A stretch of DNA of 64,000 bases from Treponema sp. UBA3813 (GTDB taxonomy: Bacteria > Spirochaetota > Spirochaetia > Treponematales > Treponemataceae): assembly GCA_002368605.1 (NCBI GenBank), contig DFEB01000031.1, positions 45,662 through 109,661 of the forward strand, in the 5' to 3' direction. A program made the position numbers and the translations under genes. Position 1 is the stretch's first letter, and every line of letters starts with the position of its first letter. The notes under the pieces were generated by a model, which was not told where the DNA came from, did not search any database, and was given only the letters and a program-made list of their open reading frames with translations. This document shows positions 1 through 9,097 of this stretch, in pieces.

Positions 1-1608
1 TACTGTCAGGTTTATGCCTACCCACTTAAAAAAGACGGACGAACTGTCGGAACTACACTCTTTGCTTACGATTTTACAGATGGCGATTTTGTCAGCCTCA
101 TGAAAACCGCTTATGATACAGAATGTACAATCTTTCAGGATATCACGCGAATTGACTCATCATTGCCTGGAGTCGTAGGAACAACACTTGCAAATCAAAC
201 TATTGTCGATTTGGTTTTAAGAAAAGGTGAAAAATACACAGGCGAGAATAAAATTCAAGGAAAAGACTATTACTCAGTTTATGCGCCACTCTCAAACGAT
301 GATGGAACAGTTACGGGTATGCTTTTCATTGCAAAATCCCTCGACCAAATCGAAGCAATTAAATATACCACGCTCAAATTTGTCGTACCAGTTGCGATTG
401 TTCTTGCCATAATCCTCATGCTCGTAAGTTTCCGCTTCATTCACTGGCTCATGTGGCGAATCGAAAATGTCACCAAGCAGCTCCGTGAAATGGCAACAGG
501 CGAGGCTGATTTGACTAAACGCGTCACATTGCGAGTCCTCGATGAAATCGGTGATTTGGTCATCAACTTCAACGCTTTCTGCGACAAATTGCAGCAGATT
601 ATCGGTGAGACAAAAAAATCTAAGGATGAACTGGCAATTTCTGGCGAGAGCATGAGCGCAAGCACTCAGGACACGGCAAGCGCAATCACACAGATTATCG
701 CAAACATCGACAGCATTTCTCACCAAATTAACACCCAAAACCAGAGCGTCCAGCAGACGGCGGGCGCAGTTGACGAGATTTCCGCAAATATCGATTCTCT
801 TAACCAGATGATTGAGCACCAGTCTTCCGGCGTAACACAGGCAAGTGCGGCAGTTGAAGAGATGATTGGAAATATCACTTCGGTAAATCACTCAGTCGAA
901 AAAATGGCATCTTCATTTGAAGAACTTGAATCAAACGCAAACATGGGCTTCAAAATGCAGAATGATGTCAACGAGCGAATTCAGCAGATTGAAACTCAGA
1001 GCGAAATGCTTCAGGACGCTAACACGGCCATTTCAAGCATCGCTGAACAGACAAACTTGCTGGCTATGAACGCGGCAATTGAGGCGGCTCACGCTGGCGA
1101 AGCAGGAAAGGGCTTCGCAGTCGTTGCAGATGAAATCCGTAAACTTTCAGAGACCTCATCGGCTCAGTCAAAGACAATCGGCGAGCAGCTTACAAAAATC
1201 AAAGAGCAGATTGGAGAAGTCGTTTCGGCTTCAAATGAATCAAGCCGATCATTCGGCGTTGTTTCTCAGAAAATTCAAGAAACCGACCAGCTTGTCATGC
1301 AGATTAAGGCCGCAATGGAAGAGCAGAATCAGGGTTCACAGCAGATTACCAGTGCCCTCAAAACAATGAATGACAGCACTCAAGAAGTCCGGGCGGCATC
1401 AGTTGAAATGTCAAACGGAAACAAAATGATTCTTGAAGAGGTTCAGAATTTACAGTCAGCTACTCTCGAAATGAAGGGCAGTATGGATGAAATGTCAAAT
1501 GGAGCGCGTAAAATCAACGAAACAGGCTCGGCTCTTGCTGATATTTCTGGTCAGGTTCAGAACGCAATCTCCAAAATAGGCGGTCAAATAGACTTGTTCA
1601 AAGTCTAA
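1..1608 (+). CDS. Methyl-accepting chemotaxis protein, 5' end outside the window
   Basis: The frame is open from base 1, so the N-terminus (first membrane helix, start of the sensor domain) is missing; the ATG at 100 is internal. The visible part starts in a periplasmic Cache-like sensor, followed by a membrane helix at about 364-445, a HAMP linker to about 620 and a long coiled-coil signalling domain. The conserved hairpin tip ([16 protein letters not shown], then [14 protein letters not shown]) lies near 1045-1155. It should sense an extracellular ligand and control CheA/CheW in the inner-membrane chemoreceptor array. No C-terminal CheR/CheB-binding pentapeptide is evident. The ligand cannot be told from the sequence. 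Confidence 0.95.
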   Translation, partial: YCQVYAYPLKKDGRTVGTTLFAYDFTDGDFVSLMKTAYDTECTIFQDITRIDSSLPGVVGTTLANQTIVDLVLRKGEKYTGENKIQGKDYYSVYAPLSNDDGTVTGMLFIAKSLDQIEAIKYTTLKFVVPVAIVLAIILMLVSFRFIHWLMWRIENVTKQLREMATGEADLTKRVTLRVLDEIGDLVINFNAFCDKLQQIIGETKKSKDELAISGESMSASTQDTASAITQIIANIDSISHQINTQNQSVQQTAGAVDEISANIDSLNQMIEHQSSGVTQASAAVEEMIGNITSVNHSVEKMASSFEELESNANMGFKMQNDVNERIQQIETQSEMLQDANTAISSIAEQTNLLAMNAAIEAAHAGEAGKGFAVVADEIRKLSETSSAQSKTIGEQLTKIKEQIGEVVSASNESSRSFGVVSQKIQETDQLVMQIKAAMEEQNQGSQQITSALKTMNDSTQEVRAASVEMSNGNKMILEEVQNLQSATLEMKGSMDEMSNGARKINETGSALADISGQVQNAISKIGGQIDLFKV

Positions 1609-1632
1609 AAATATTAAAGGAGGGATTCATAT

Positions 1633-2040
1633 ATGAGTCCAAAGTATGTTGGTTTCGGCGAAGCAGTAAAACTCTTCTTCACGAACTATGTTAATTTCGG
1701 AGGTCGCTCAACACGAAGCGAGTATTGGTGGGTTTTCCTTTTCAACATCTTGGTTTCTCTCGCACTCTATCCAATTACTGTAGCTACAGGCTTGAGTTTT
1801 CTATCGGTTTTGTGGAGTCTCGGCACTTTGCTGCCAGGTATTGGTCTTTCAATCCGCCGCTTGCACGATGCAGGTCACTCTGGCTGGTGGATTCTGATTA
1901 ATCTTGTTCCGATTGTTGGACTTATCATTACTCTTGTATTCACTCTGACAGCTTCAGTTCCCGCAAATGAATGGGGTGAGCCAGCCAGCTCAAACGCTGA
2001 CACTCCTGCTCCTGCTAACGAAGAATCAAGCGCTAACTAA
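1633..2040 (+). CDS. DUF805 family small membrane protein
   Basis: This is a 135-residue protein with the DUF805 pattern: an N-terminal RSEYWWVFLF motif, two or three hydrophobic helices, and the RRLHDAGHSGWW signature before the last helix. The C-terminal tail is short and rich in Ala, Pro, Ser and Asn. An AAAGGAGGG Shine-Dalgarno sits about 8 bases before ATG. It lies 24 bases after the chemoreceptor and ahead of a strong terminator, so the two are probably cotranscribed. DUF805 proteins are inner-membrane proteins of unknown function. Confidence 0.88.
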   Translation: MSPKYVGFGEAVKLFFTNYVNFGGRSTRSEYWWVFLFNILVSLALYPITVATGLSFLSVLWSLGTLLPGIGLSIRRLHDAGHSGWWILINLVPIVGLIITLVFTLTASVPANEWGEPASSNADTPAPANEESSAN

Positions 2041-2046
2041 TAACTT

Positions 2047-2077
2047 TCCCTCGCAAAATGCGAGGGATTTTTTATTT
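2047..2077 (+). terminator. Rho-independent terminator after the DUF805 gene
   Basis: TCCCTCGC and GCGAGGGA pair around a five-base loop and are followed by a T-rich run, seven bases after the DUF805 stop codon. Confidence 0.9.
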
Positions 2078-2093
2078 TAAATTGAATTTCCCC

Positions 2094-2150
2094 TTGACAA
2101 ATTAAGTTGCATACAATATATTTTATACAGTTAAGTTGTATACAATTTAA
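2094..2150 (+). promoter_or_regulatory. Sigma-70-type promoter with two OhrR-type operators
   Basis: TTGACA (2094-2099) and TATATT (2117-2122) are separated by 17 bases. Two copies of a palindrome overlap or follow it. TTGCATACAA (2107-2116) lies in the spacer. TTAAGTTGTATACAATTTAA (2131-2150), an 18/20 palindrome, covers the likely transcription start. The core TTGTATACAA is the centre of the known OhrR operator of Bacillus, and an OhrR gene ends this operon at 5264, so peroxide-relieved autoregulation is likely. Centres are 29 bp apart. Confidence 0.82.
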
Positions 2151-2191
2151 TATTACTGGATTCAATAGCGGTTAGCCGCAAGGAGAAAATT

Positions 2192-2731
2192 ATGGCAATT
2201 TACGATTACAAGGTTTTGGACAGAAAGGGAAACGAAGTTTCAATGGAATCATTCAAGGGCAAAGTCCTGCTCATCGTCAACACGGCGACTGGCTGCGGAT
2301 TCACCCCACAGTACAAAGGACTTGAAGAGCTTTATCAGAAATACCACGACAAGGGCTTGGAAATCCTCGACTTTCCCTGCGACCAGTTCGGTCATCAGGC
2401 ACCGGGCGATGATGAAGAAATCCACGAGTTCTGCCAGATGAAGTACAAGACCAGCTTTGACAATTTCAAGAAAATCGAGGTCAACGGCGAGAACGAAATT
2501 CCTCTCTACACATTCTTGAAGAGCCAGAAGGGATTTGCAGGCTTTACCGGAGTCAAAGGCGCGCTCATGAACGCAGTCGTAGGTAAAATCGACCCGGACT
2601 TCAAGAACAACGCCAACATCAAGTGGAATTTCACGAAATTCCTCGTTGACCGCGAAGGAAATGTGATTGAGCGATTTGAATCAACAGTTGAGCCAAAGAA
2701 AATCGACGACAAAATCGCATCATTGCTGTAG
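2192..2731 (+). CDS. Glutathione peroxidase family, probably thioredoxin-dependent thiol peroxidase
   Basis: The 179-residue protein carries the GPx signature NTATGCGFT with peroxidatic Cys35 (cysteine, not selenocysteine), the second signature FPCDQFG around Gln65, and the KWNFTKFL block with the active-site Trp/Asn. Cys81 (EFCQM) sits where thioredoxin-dependent family members have their resolving cysteine. It should reduce hydrogen and organic peroxides in the cytoplasm. The next gene is a thioredoxin-reductase-like flavoprotein, a plausible part of its electron supply. The start follows AAGGAGAA. It is first in the operon controlled by the 2094-2150 region. Confidence 0.93.
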   Translation: MAIYDYKVLDRKGNEVSMESFKGKVLLIVNTATGCGFTPQYKGLEELYQKYHDKGLEILDFPCDQFGHQAPGDDEEIHEFCQMKYKTSFDNFKKIEVNGENEIPLYTFLKSQKGFAGFTGVKGALMNAVVGKIDPDFKNNANIKWNFTKFLVDREGNVIERFESTVEPKKIDDKIASLL

Positions 2732-2771
2732 GATATATCCACAGATTTATGACAGAAAAGAGGTGTAAACC

Positions 2772-3695
2772 ATGAACTATGACATCATCATAATCGGAGC
2801 GGGACCGGCCGGAATCTCGGCGAGCCTTTATGCAAAAAGGGCGAATTTGAATGTGGCTGTCATTTATTCTGGTGAAAGCCAGCTGGAAAAAGCCCACAAA
2901 ATCGACAATTACTACGGTTTCCCCGAAGGAATCACGGGGCCAGATTTGTACGCCAACGGAATTCAACAGGCTAAAAACCTGGGCATTGAGGTAATCGAAG
3001 CCGAAGTCACTCACATAGAGCTTCTCGCGCCCCCGCCCCAGACCCAGTATTCGGTCAAAGCTGGCGAAAAGGAATTGAGCGCACCTGCAATCATTCTCGC
3101 CACAGGAAACAAAAAACTCCGCCCCACTATCGAAGGCATCATTGATTTTGAAGGGAAGGGCGTTTCTTACTGTGCGGTTTGCGACGGATTCTTCTACCGC
3201 AAAAAAAATGTAGCCGTCATCGGAAACGGAAAATTTGCAGTCGAAGAAGCCACGCATCTTGCACACATCGCAGAAAGCGTAACGATTCTCACCGACGGAA
3301 AAGATGAAAGCGAAGTCAAGGCGGCAGTCGCGGCTGATTCATCAATCGCCGGAAAAATCAAAATCGGCACGAGAAAAGTCACGAAAATCATTCCAAACGG
3401 AGAAGGCACAAAAGTCGGCGGCGTAACATTCGCTGACGGAGAAAGCCTGGCATTAGACGGCGTATTTGTCGCCCTGGGAAGCGCAGGAGCCGCTGATTTT
3501 GCGAAAAAGCTCGGTCTCATGCTCAACGGAGACTCAATCGCCGCAAACGAAAAAATGGCAACGAACGCGCCGGGAATCTTCTCATGCGGAAACGCAAACG
3601 GCGGACTCCTACAGGTATGCAAGGCAGTCTATGAGGGCGGTCTTGCAGGCTTAAGCGCAGTTGACTATATCCGAAATTTGAAGAAAACAGTATAG
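2772..3695 (+). CDS. Thioredoxin-reductase-like FAD flavoprotein
   Basis: The 307-residue protein has the class II pyridine nucleotide-disulfide oxidoreductase layout: an FAD-binding GAGPAGIS motif at the N-terminus, a redox CAVC at residues 134-137, a second dinucleotide fold, and the C-terminal GIFSCGNANGGLLQVCKAVYEG region that closes the FAD site. It should pass electrons to a thioredoxin or directly to the upstream peroxidase. The second nucleotide motif is GNGKFAVEEA rather than GGGxSAxEEA, and the HRRxxxR NADPH-recognition motif is not visible (the equivalent stretch reads ILTDGKDESEV). The electron donor may therefore be something other than NADPH. An AGAGGTG Shine-Dalgarno precedes the start. 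Confidence 0.88.
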   Translation: MNYDIIIIGAGPAGISASLYAKRANLNVAVIYSGESQLEKAHKIDNYYGFPEGITGPDLYANGIQQAKNLGIEVIEAEVTHIELLAPPPQTQYSVKAGEKELSAPAIILATGNKKLRPTIEGIIDFEGKGVSYCAVCDGFFYRKKNVAVIGNGKFAVEEATHLAHIAESVTILTDGKDESEVKAAVAADSSIAGKIKIGTRKVTKIIPNGEGTKVGGVTFADGESLALDGVFVALGSAGAADFAKKLGLMLNGDSIAANEKMATNAPGIFSCGNANGGLLQVCKAVYEGGLAGLSAVDYIRNLKKTV

Positions 3696-3703
3696 TAGAT
3701 TAT

Positions 3704-4822
3704 ATGCTTACTGAAAATCGTGAAAAAATCATCGTCCGCACCAGTATTCTTGGAATCGTGGCCAATATTGCCCTGGCTTCATTCAAGGCGCTGGTCGGCT
3801 TGCTCTCAAACTCCATCGCCATCGTTTTGGATGCGGTGAACAACCTTACCGACGCGCTTTCTTCCGTCGTCACGATTATCGGAACTAAACTGGCAGGAAA
3901 GCCCGCCGACAAACAGCACCCCTTCGGTCACGGCCGGGCAGAATACCTTTCGGCACTGGTGATTGCCCTCATCATTTTGTATGCAGGTATTACTTCTCTC
4001 ATTGAGTCGGTCAAAAAAATCATTAATCCCAGCACGCCTGACTACACCAGCGCGGCTCTGATTATCGTAAGTTCAGCCGTTATCGTAAAGATTTTACTGG
4101 GTCTTTTCGTTAAGCGCACCGGCAAAAAAGTAAATTCCGATTCCCTCGTGGCCAGCGGTCAGGATGCCCTTATGGATTCAATAATTTCGGCATCAACCTT
4201 GGTGGCAGCGGCAATTTTCCTGATTTTCGGACTTTCCCTTGAAGCATATCTTGGCGTAATCATCTCTTTTGCAATTATCAAATCGGGCATTGAAACCATG
4301 AGGGAAACATTAAGCAAAATCTTGGGAGAGCGAATCGACGCTCAAATTGCCCATGCCATCAAAAAAACAGTCGCCTCCGTTGACCCGGAAATCCGCGGCT
4401 CCTTTGACCTCGTTCTAAACAATTACGGTCCTGACAAGCACATTGGCTCAATCCACATCGAAGTGCCCGACACATGGACGGCAGACAAAATTGACACCGT
4501 AACGCGAAAAATCAGTGCGGCAGTCTACCAAAAGCATAATGTTGCAATGGCAGCCGTTGGAATTTACAGCGTGAACACAAAACAGAACTCGGCAGCGGAA
4601 ATTCGCTCACAAGTGTCAAAAATCGTGCATGAGCACAAGGACATTCTTCAGATGCACGGATTTTTCGTGGATGAAGAGGCAAAAGTCATGCGATTTGACA
4701 TCGTAGTTTCCTTCGATTCGCCAAATATGCAGGTAATGTACGATCATGTCGTCTCTGATGTGCGCGAAGCCTTCCCAGACTACGATGTTCAAGTTCAGTT
4801 TGATTTTGATATAAGCGACTAA
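3704..4822 (+). CDS. Cation diffusion facilitator (CDF) metal exporter
   Basis: The 372-residue protein has six predicted membrane helices and a cytoplasmic C-terminal domain. The HPFGHGRAEYLSAL block between helices 2 and 3 is diagnostic for CDF transporters. Helix 2 has an NxxxD pair (VNNLTDAL) and helix 5 a DxxxD pair (QDALMDS). That looks more like Mn/Fe-type than the HxxxD helix-5 site of zinc exporters. It would export a divalent metal by proton antiport. A metal pump inside a peroxide operon fits control of Fenton-active metal. The start follows the flavoprotein stop by eight bases with no clear Shine-Dalgarno. Confidence 0.92.
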   Translation: MLTENREKIIVRTSILGIVANIALASFKALVGLLSNSIAIVLDAVNNLTDALSSVVTIIGTKLAGKPADKQHPFGHGRAEYLSALVIALIILYAGITSLIESVKKIINPSTPDYTSAALIIVSSAVIVKILLGLFVKRTGKKVNSDSLVASGQDALMDSIISASTLVAAAIFLIFGLSLEAYLGVIISFAIIKSGIETMRETLSKILGERIDAQIAHAIKKTVASVDPEIRGSFDLVLNNYGPDKHIGSIHIEVPDTWTADKIDTVTRKISAAVYQKHNVAMAAVGIYSVNTKQNSAAEIRSQVSKIVHEHKDILQMHGFFVDEEAKVMRFDIVVSFDSPNMQVMYDHVVSDVREAFPDYDVQVQFDFDISD

Positions 4823-4838
4823 ATACAGGATTTTAATT

Positions 4839-5264
4839 ATGGAAAAAAATTACGATTCACTTAAACTGAAAAACCAGCTCTGCTTCCCGCTTTATGCGGC
4901 ATCACGGGAAATCATGCGTAAATACACGCCGATTCTCAAAAATCTGAATCTTACCTACACCCAGTACATCGTAATGATGGTAATGTGGGAGCATAAATCC
5001 CTCAAAGTCGGTGAAATCAGCAATTATCTCTATTTGGACACTGGAACTCTCTCGCCCCTTCTCAAATCAATGGAAGAAAAAGGGCTGGTAAAACGAGTGC
5101 GTGACAAAAATGACGAGCGGGTAGTAACGATTACAATCACGGCGGAAGGAGAAGCCCTCAAAGAAAAAGCACTTTCCGTACCCGAAGAGATGGGAAAGTG
5201 CATGAATATTTCACCCGAAGACGCTCAGGTACTTTACAAAATTTTATACAAGATTATCGGCTAA
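4839..5264 (+). CDS. ohrR: OhrR, MarR-family organic peroxide sensor and repressor
   Basis: The 141-residue protein matches OhrR along its length. The N-terminal LKNQLCFPLYAASREI block carries the single reactive cysteine (Cys15), which in known OhrR proteins is oxidised by organic hydroperoxide and releases DNA. The winged-helix region reads VGEISNYLYLDTGTLSPLLK followed by the wing RVRDKNDERVV. It ends the gpx, flavoprotein, CDF operon, whose promoter carries OhrR-type palindromes (2107-2116, 2131-2150). Autoregulation and peroxide induction of the whole operon are inferred. No ohrA peroxidase gene is present here; the GPx appears to take that place. Confidence 0.92.
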   Translation: MEKNYDSLKLKNQLCFPLYAASREIMRKYTPILKNLNLTYTQYIVMMVMWEHKSLKVGEISNYLYLDTGTLSPLLKSMEEKGLVKRVRDKNDERVVTITITAEGEALKEKALSVPEEMGKCMNISPEDAQVLYKILYKIIG

Positions 5265-5266
5265 AA

Positions 5267-5848
5267 CTAGCGGATAAAATTCGTAAAGATTTTCTTTTCG
5301 GCTTCAGGCTGGGCTACTCCGGCCTGCTTTCCAGCCTCAATGCTCTTTAAAATCCAAGCCATGTTGCGGCCCATCGTGCGCATGATTTGAATTCCTTCTT
5401 CGTCCTGAAGCACATCGGCGCCGTTTGAGCCGTGAACCATGTTCCAGTAGCGGGAAGTAATCACGGGCTGCTGGGCATAAGTGATGTATTTGTTGATGAC
5501 ATCAAGACAAGCCGTTGTTCCGGCACGACGGGCAACAGTAAGTGCGGCTGCAGGCTTAAAGCGCAGGAATTTCTCGCCCTTCCAGTAAAGTCTGTCTAAA
5601 AATGCGATAAGCTCACCGCTGGGAGAAGCGTAATAAACCGGCGAGCCGAAAACAAGACCGTCTGCATTCTGGATTTTTTCGATTGCTTCATCCACAAGTG
5701 CGTCAATTTCGCCTGTTAGTGCCCGGCCTCCAACCCAGAAAATTTCGGTCTCTACGCCGTTTTTGCCAAGTGCCTCAGCTACGAGATTCAATGCCGTGTA
5801 TGTGCTGCCTTTTTCGTTTCGGCTTCCGTTAAAAAGAATTACTTTCAT
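5267..5848 (-). CDS. NADPH-dependent FMN reductase / flavodoxin-fold protein
   Basis: The 193-residue protein has the flavodoxin-like fold of the NADPH-dependent FMN reductase family. A phosphate-binding loop (NGSRNEKGSTYTAL) lies near residues 8-21 and the SPVYYASPSGELIAFLDRL block contacts flavin. It probably reduces quinones, metals or nitro compounds through bound FMN. It is convergent with ohrR, with only two bases between the stop codons and no terminator visible. The start follows TAAGGAGC. The substrate is unknown. Confidence 0.85.
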   Translation of the reverse strand: MKVILFNGSRNEKGSTYTALNLVAEALGKNGVETEIFWVGGRALTGEIDALVDEAIEKIQNADGLVFGSPVYYASPSGELIAFLDRLYWKGEKFLRFKPAAALTVARRAGTTACLDVINKYITYAQQPVITSRYWNMVHGSNGADVLQDEEGIQIMRTMGRNMAWILKSIEAGKQAGVAQPEAEKKIFTNFIR

Positions 5849-5934
5849 CTTAGCTCCTTAAAATAAGATATTTTATTATATCATACATTTTTGCTCGCTT
5901 GTCAAAATGAAATAAATCATTCATACTATTTAAT

Positions 5935-6858
5935 ATGAAAATTCTTTGTGTTTGTTTGAGCTCAACTATTCAGCGTACAATTAAATTTGACTCGTTTACA
6001 ACAGGACAAATAAATCGTTCACAAATTTGGCGCGAAGATGCCAGCGGAAAAGCTTTAAATGCGGCTCGTGTCCTTAATCAGCTTGAAGAAGGCAGTTCAG
6101 TAGCACTTTGCCCGGTAGGAAACTCAAACGCAGAGCATTTTATGGTTCTTGCTTCACGCGACAATGATTTATATGTCCATCCTATCTATGTTGAAGGAAA
6201 CACACGCGAATGTTGGACACTTCTCGATGCTAAAACGGGCTCGACAACTGAAGTCATCAGTGATGCGGCAGAAGATTTGCATCATTTGGCAGGCGCAGAA
6301 GCTGAACTCGATCTTATCGAGTCTATCCGTGAATATATGGCTGTTTGTGATGCACTTTTAATTGCAGGAAGCCGCCCCGTAACATGGTCAAAAAATATTT
6401 GTGCGAGAATTTGTGAAGTCGCACATAAAGCAGGCAAGCCGATTCTTGCTGATTTCCGTGGTGAGGATTTGCTTGATACGCTTAAAGTTTGCACTCCACA
6501 GATTATCAAAATCAATGAGGATGAATTTTATCAAACTTTCGGTAACTCATCTTTAAGCGAAAATGAACTTGAACAGGCAATCAGCAAAAAAAGCGAAGAA
6601 TTGCATAATATTATTGTTGTCACTCGCGGAGCAAAAGATACTCTTGCGGCAGAAAACGGAAAAAGCTATCGTTGCCCAACCGAAAAAGTCACCCCACTTA
6701 ACACAACAGCTTGCGGAGATTCTTTTGATGCAGGATTTATTCGCGAATATCTTCTCTCAAAGAATATTGAGGCGGCTCTTTCTTTGGGAAACCACTGTGG
6801 CGCACTTAATTCTCAAACAATAGTACCAGGCTCAATAAAGAAAGCCGGTGAAAACTAA
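5935..6858 (+). CDS. PfkB-family sugar kinase (1-phosphofructokinase/tagatose-6-phosphate kinase type)
   Basis: The 307-residue protein has the ribokinase fold and begins like hexose-phosphate kinases of the FruK/LacC group (LSSTIQRTIKF, then ASGKALNAARVLNQL). The C-terminal ATP/catalytic motif is TTACGDSFDAGF: the catalytic Asp is kept but the usual GAGD reads ACGD. It probably phosphorylates a sugar or sugar phosphate at C1 or C6. No Shine-Dalgarno is visible. TACTAT (5924-5929) ends five bases before the ATG, so a leaderless transcript is possible. No sugar transporter adjoins it, so the substrate cannot be read from context. Confidence 0.83.
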   Translation: MKILCVCLSSTIQRTIKFDSFTTGQINRSQIWREDASGKALNAARVLNQLEEGSSVALCPVGNSNAEHFMVLASRDNDLYVHPIYVEGNTRECWTLLDAKTGSTTEVISDAAEDLHHLAGAEAELDLIESIREYMAVCDALLIAGSRPVTWSKNICARICEVAHKAGKPILADFRGEDLLDTLKVCTPQIIKINEDEFYQTFGNSSLSENELEQAISKKSEELHNIIVVTRGAKDTLAAENGKSYRCPTEKVTPLNTTACGDSFDAGFIREYLLSKNIEAALSLGNHCGALNSQTIVPGSIKKAGEN

Positions 6859-7499
6859 AGGTGCCACAAAAGTCCGAGGGCGGGAATAATTGTAAATCCC
6901 TTACAACTTCCGTCCTGAATGACTGAACTCCAAGATTTTGAATTCATTTTATAATAAAAATCATAGCCAATTTTTGAACCTGCATAAATTCCCATATTTC
7001 GCGAAAAATTCACTTCAATATTGAACCACGCCCCCACACCAACCGTATAAACAGATTCTTTTATAATTTCGTCGTTGTTTTTTTGCTTACTTATAAATCC
7101 ATCAAGATGAAATCCGGCTCCAACAGGAATGTTAAAAGTTTCATCACGATACAAGACTGTATAAATTCCTGCGAGAATATCCGTTCCGAAAAAATATTTG
7201 TAGTCAGAATAATTTGTTGTTGTTTGGTGTTTTTCGTCCAAGACAATTACTTTTGAATAAGGCATATATATATCTGTGTTAAGGAAAATACCAATTTTCA
7301 TGTAATCGTTCATATTGCGATAATTAAGATTCAAGCCAACGGCATTTAGGCGCATTGAGTCGTAAGAATCAAATTTGTAATCATTTTTTACTGTGGGAAA
7401 GGAAATACCAAAACAAAAATTCTTGTTAGAAAAATCACTCATAGCACTTGCAGAGAAGATGCTGGCAAAAATCAAAAAAGCGAAAAATATTTTCTTCAT
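6855..7499 (-). CDS. Secreted beta-rich protein, putative outer-membrane protein
   Basis: The 214-residue protein starts with a signal peptide (MKKIFFAFLIFASIFSASA). The mature part is rich in aromatic residues and Gly with alternating hydrophobic strands (GIFLNTDIYM, VYTVGVGAWFNIEV, MGIYAGSKIGYDFYYK) and ends in WHL, suggesting a small outer-membrane beta-barrel. I do not recognise the family. Its 3' end overlaps the end of the sugar kinase by four bases on the opposite strand, and its start lies 38 bases from the divergent RqcH gene. Confidence 0.72.
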   Translation of the reverse strand: MKKIFFAFLIFASIFSASAMSDFSNKNFCFGISFPTVKNDYKFDSYDSMRLNAVGLNLNYRNMNDYMKIGIFLNTDIYMPYSKVIVLDEKHQTTTNYSDYKYFFGTDILAGIYTVLYRDETFNIPVGAGFHLDGFISKQKNNDEIIKESVYTVGVGAWFNIEVNFSRNMGIYAGSKIGYDFYYKMNSKSWSSVIQDGSCKGFTIIPALGLLWHL

Positions 7500-7537
7500 G
7501 CCAAAAATGTAGTATTATTATTGAAGAAAGTAAAGAT

Positions 7538-9070
7538 ATGAGCCTTAACTGCAACGAAATTGATTTAATTCTCTCAGAACTGGATTTAAACGGAGCCTTT
7601 GTTCAGGAAGTCGTACAGCCAAATTTTAATTCTCTGGCAATCTACACTTACAAGCCCGGCCAGCCAAAAACGATTTTTATTTCTTTGGAAGCGGGAGCCT
7701 GCCGAATCTGTGAGACAAGGCGCAAAATCACCAAGAACGAAAAGCCCCTCAGATTCAACGAAATGCTCAAGTCAAAAATCAAAGGCGCGCGTATTTTGAA
7801 TTGCCAGCAGCTGGGCAAAGAACGAATCATCAAAATCGATTTGGAAAAAGCCGGTGCCATTTATGTAATGCCCCAGGCTCAGGAACACGCCGCAAAAAAA
7901 GCAAAATCCCTGCAAAACGATGACGAAGACGAATTTTTCTCCCTTTACATCCGCTTGTGGTCAAACGCGGGAAACATTTTCCTCTGCGACAAAGAAGGCC
8001 TCATCCTCGATTCATTTTACCGCCGCCCGGCCAAAGGTGAAAAAACCGGAGAAATTCTTGCCCTGCCGGAAGAAAAAGCACTGAGCGAAGGTGAACTTTC
8101 CGCCCTGAACGAAAAATTTCCCCTGAGGGATTTTGAGGAACTTGCCGCCGATTACGCAGAAAAGCATCCTGATTATCCAAATCTCACTTTCAACCAAAAA
8201 GTCGATTTATTTTATTCAGAGAACGCGGCCCAGACTTCCCTTGAAAGCCTTTTGGAGCAGGCAGAAAAATGGTATCAGTCCCACAAAAGCCGCCAGATTG
8301 CAGCCCTTGACCGTCTCAAAGAAAAGCGGGAAAGCTTTAAAAATGCAGCTCAGTACAAGCATCAGGGTGATTTGATTCTTGCCTACGGTTATGCCCTGGA
8401 CGGAAACTCAAATTTCCTCGAATGTGAAGATTTTGAAAGCGGCAGAAAGGTGAGCATCAAGATTGATCCGAAAAAATCCGCCCAGGAAAATGCCGCCGCT
8501 TACTACGAGACTTACAAAAAACAGACCAGCGGTCTTGAAAATCTGGACTACGACATTGAGGCTGCGGAAAAGGCAGTGGCCGAACTCGAAGCCCAGTACG
8601 CAAAAATCACCGCCGAAAAAAATCCAATCAAGCTTGAGCAAATCTTGCGAAAAACCCAAAAGCCCAAGCAGCAGGAAAAGAAAGCCCACCCAGGTCTGGA
8701 CTTTTTGATTGACGGCTGGCAGATTATCGTAGGCCGGGATGCAAGCGAAAACGATGACTTGCTCCGCCACACGGTAAAAGGCTCGGACATGTGGCTCCAT
8801 GTGCGGGATTATCACGGCGGCTATGTTTTCATCAAAAATCGCCCCGGAAAGACCGTTCCTCTGGAAATTTTACTGGCGGCAGGAAATCTCGCCGTATATT
8901 TTTCAAAAGCCCGCAAAAACGGCAAGGCAGATTTGTATTACACTCAGGTCAAGCATCTCCGCCGGGCGAAAAATGCTCCCAAAGGAACGGTTTTGCCAAC
9001 CAACGAGAAGAATCTTTTTATCAAGCTGGATGAGGCAAAAATAAGGGAAATTTTAGCGCGGATAGAATAA
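7538..9070 (+). CDS. rqcH: NFACT family protein, RqcH-type ribosome quality control factor
   Basis: The 510-residue protein has an NFACT-N region, a coiled-coil middle (about residues 230-400) and a C-terminal NFACT-R domain (KGSDMWLHVRDYHGGYVFIKN). RqcH binds stalled 50S subunits and adds C-terminal alanine tails to the blocked peptide. A longer frame starts at 7448 but lies on top of the divergent gene's signal-peptide region; the ATG at 7538, preceded by GAAGAAAG, is preferred. The conserved Asp-Arg pair of the N-domain reads Glu-Arg here (GKERIIKI). The older name fibronectin-binding protein reflects a surface role reported in some species. Confidence 0.85.
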   Translation: MSLNCNEIDLILSELDLNGAFVQEVVQPNFNSLAIYTYKPGQPKTIFISLEAGACRICETRRKITKNEKPLRFNEMLKSKIKGARILNCQQLGKERIIKIDLEKAGAIYVMPQAQEHAAKKAKSLQNDDEDEFFSLYIRLWSNAGNIFLCDKEGLILDSFYRRPAKGEKTGEILALPEEKALSEGELSALNEKFPLRDFEELAADYAEKHPDYPNLTFNQKVDLFYSENAAQTSLESLLEQAEKWYQSHKSRQIAALDRLKEKRESFKNAAQYKHQGDLILAYGYALDGNSNFLECEDFESGRKVSIKIDPKKSAQENAAAYYETYKKQTSGLENLDYDIEAAEKAVAELEAQYAKITAEKNPIKLEQILRKTQKPKQQEKKAHPGLDFLIDGWQIIVGRDASENDDLLRHTVKGSDMWLHVRDYHGGYVFIKNRPGKTVPLEILLAAGNLAVYFSKARKNGKADLYYTQVKHLRRAKNAPKGTVLPTNEKNLFIKLDEAKIREILARIE

Positions 9071-9097
9071 AATATTGCAATCCGCTATAATCAACCT

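Noticed and set aside
2094-2150. Fur/PerR-type operator
   Set aside because: The palindrome TTGTATACAA matches the OhrR core, not the PerR/Fur consensus, and an ohrR gene is in the operon.
7448-7537. Longer start for RqcH
   Set aside because: The extra 30 residues lie over the divergent gene's start, are not family-like, and ATG 7538 has a purine-rich site ahead of it.
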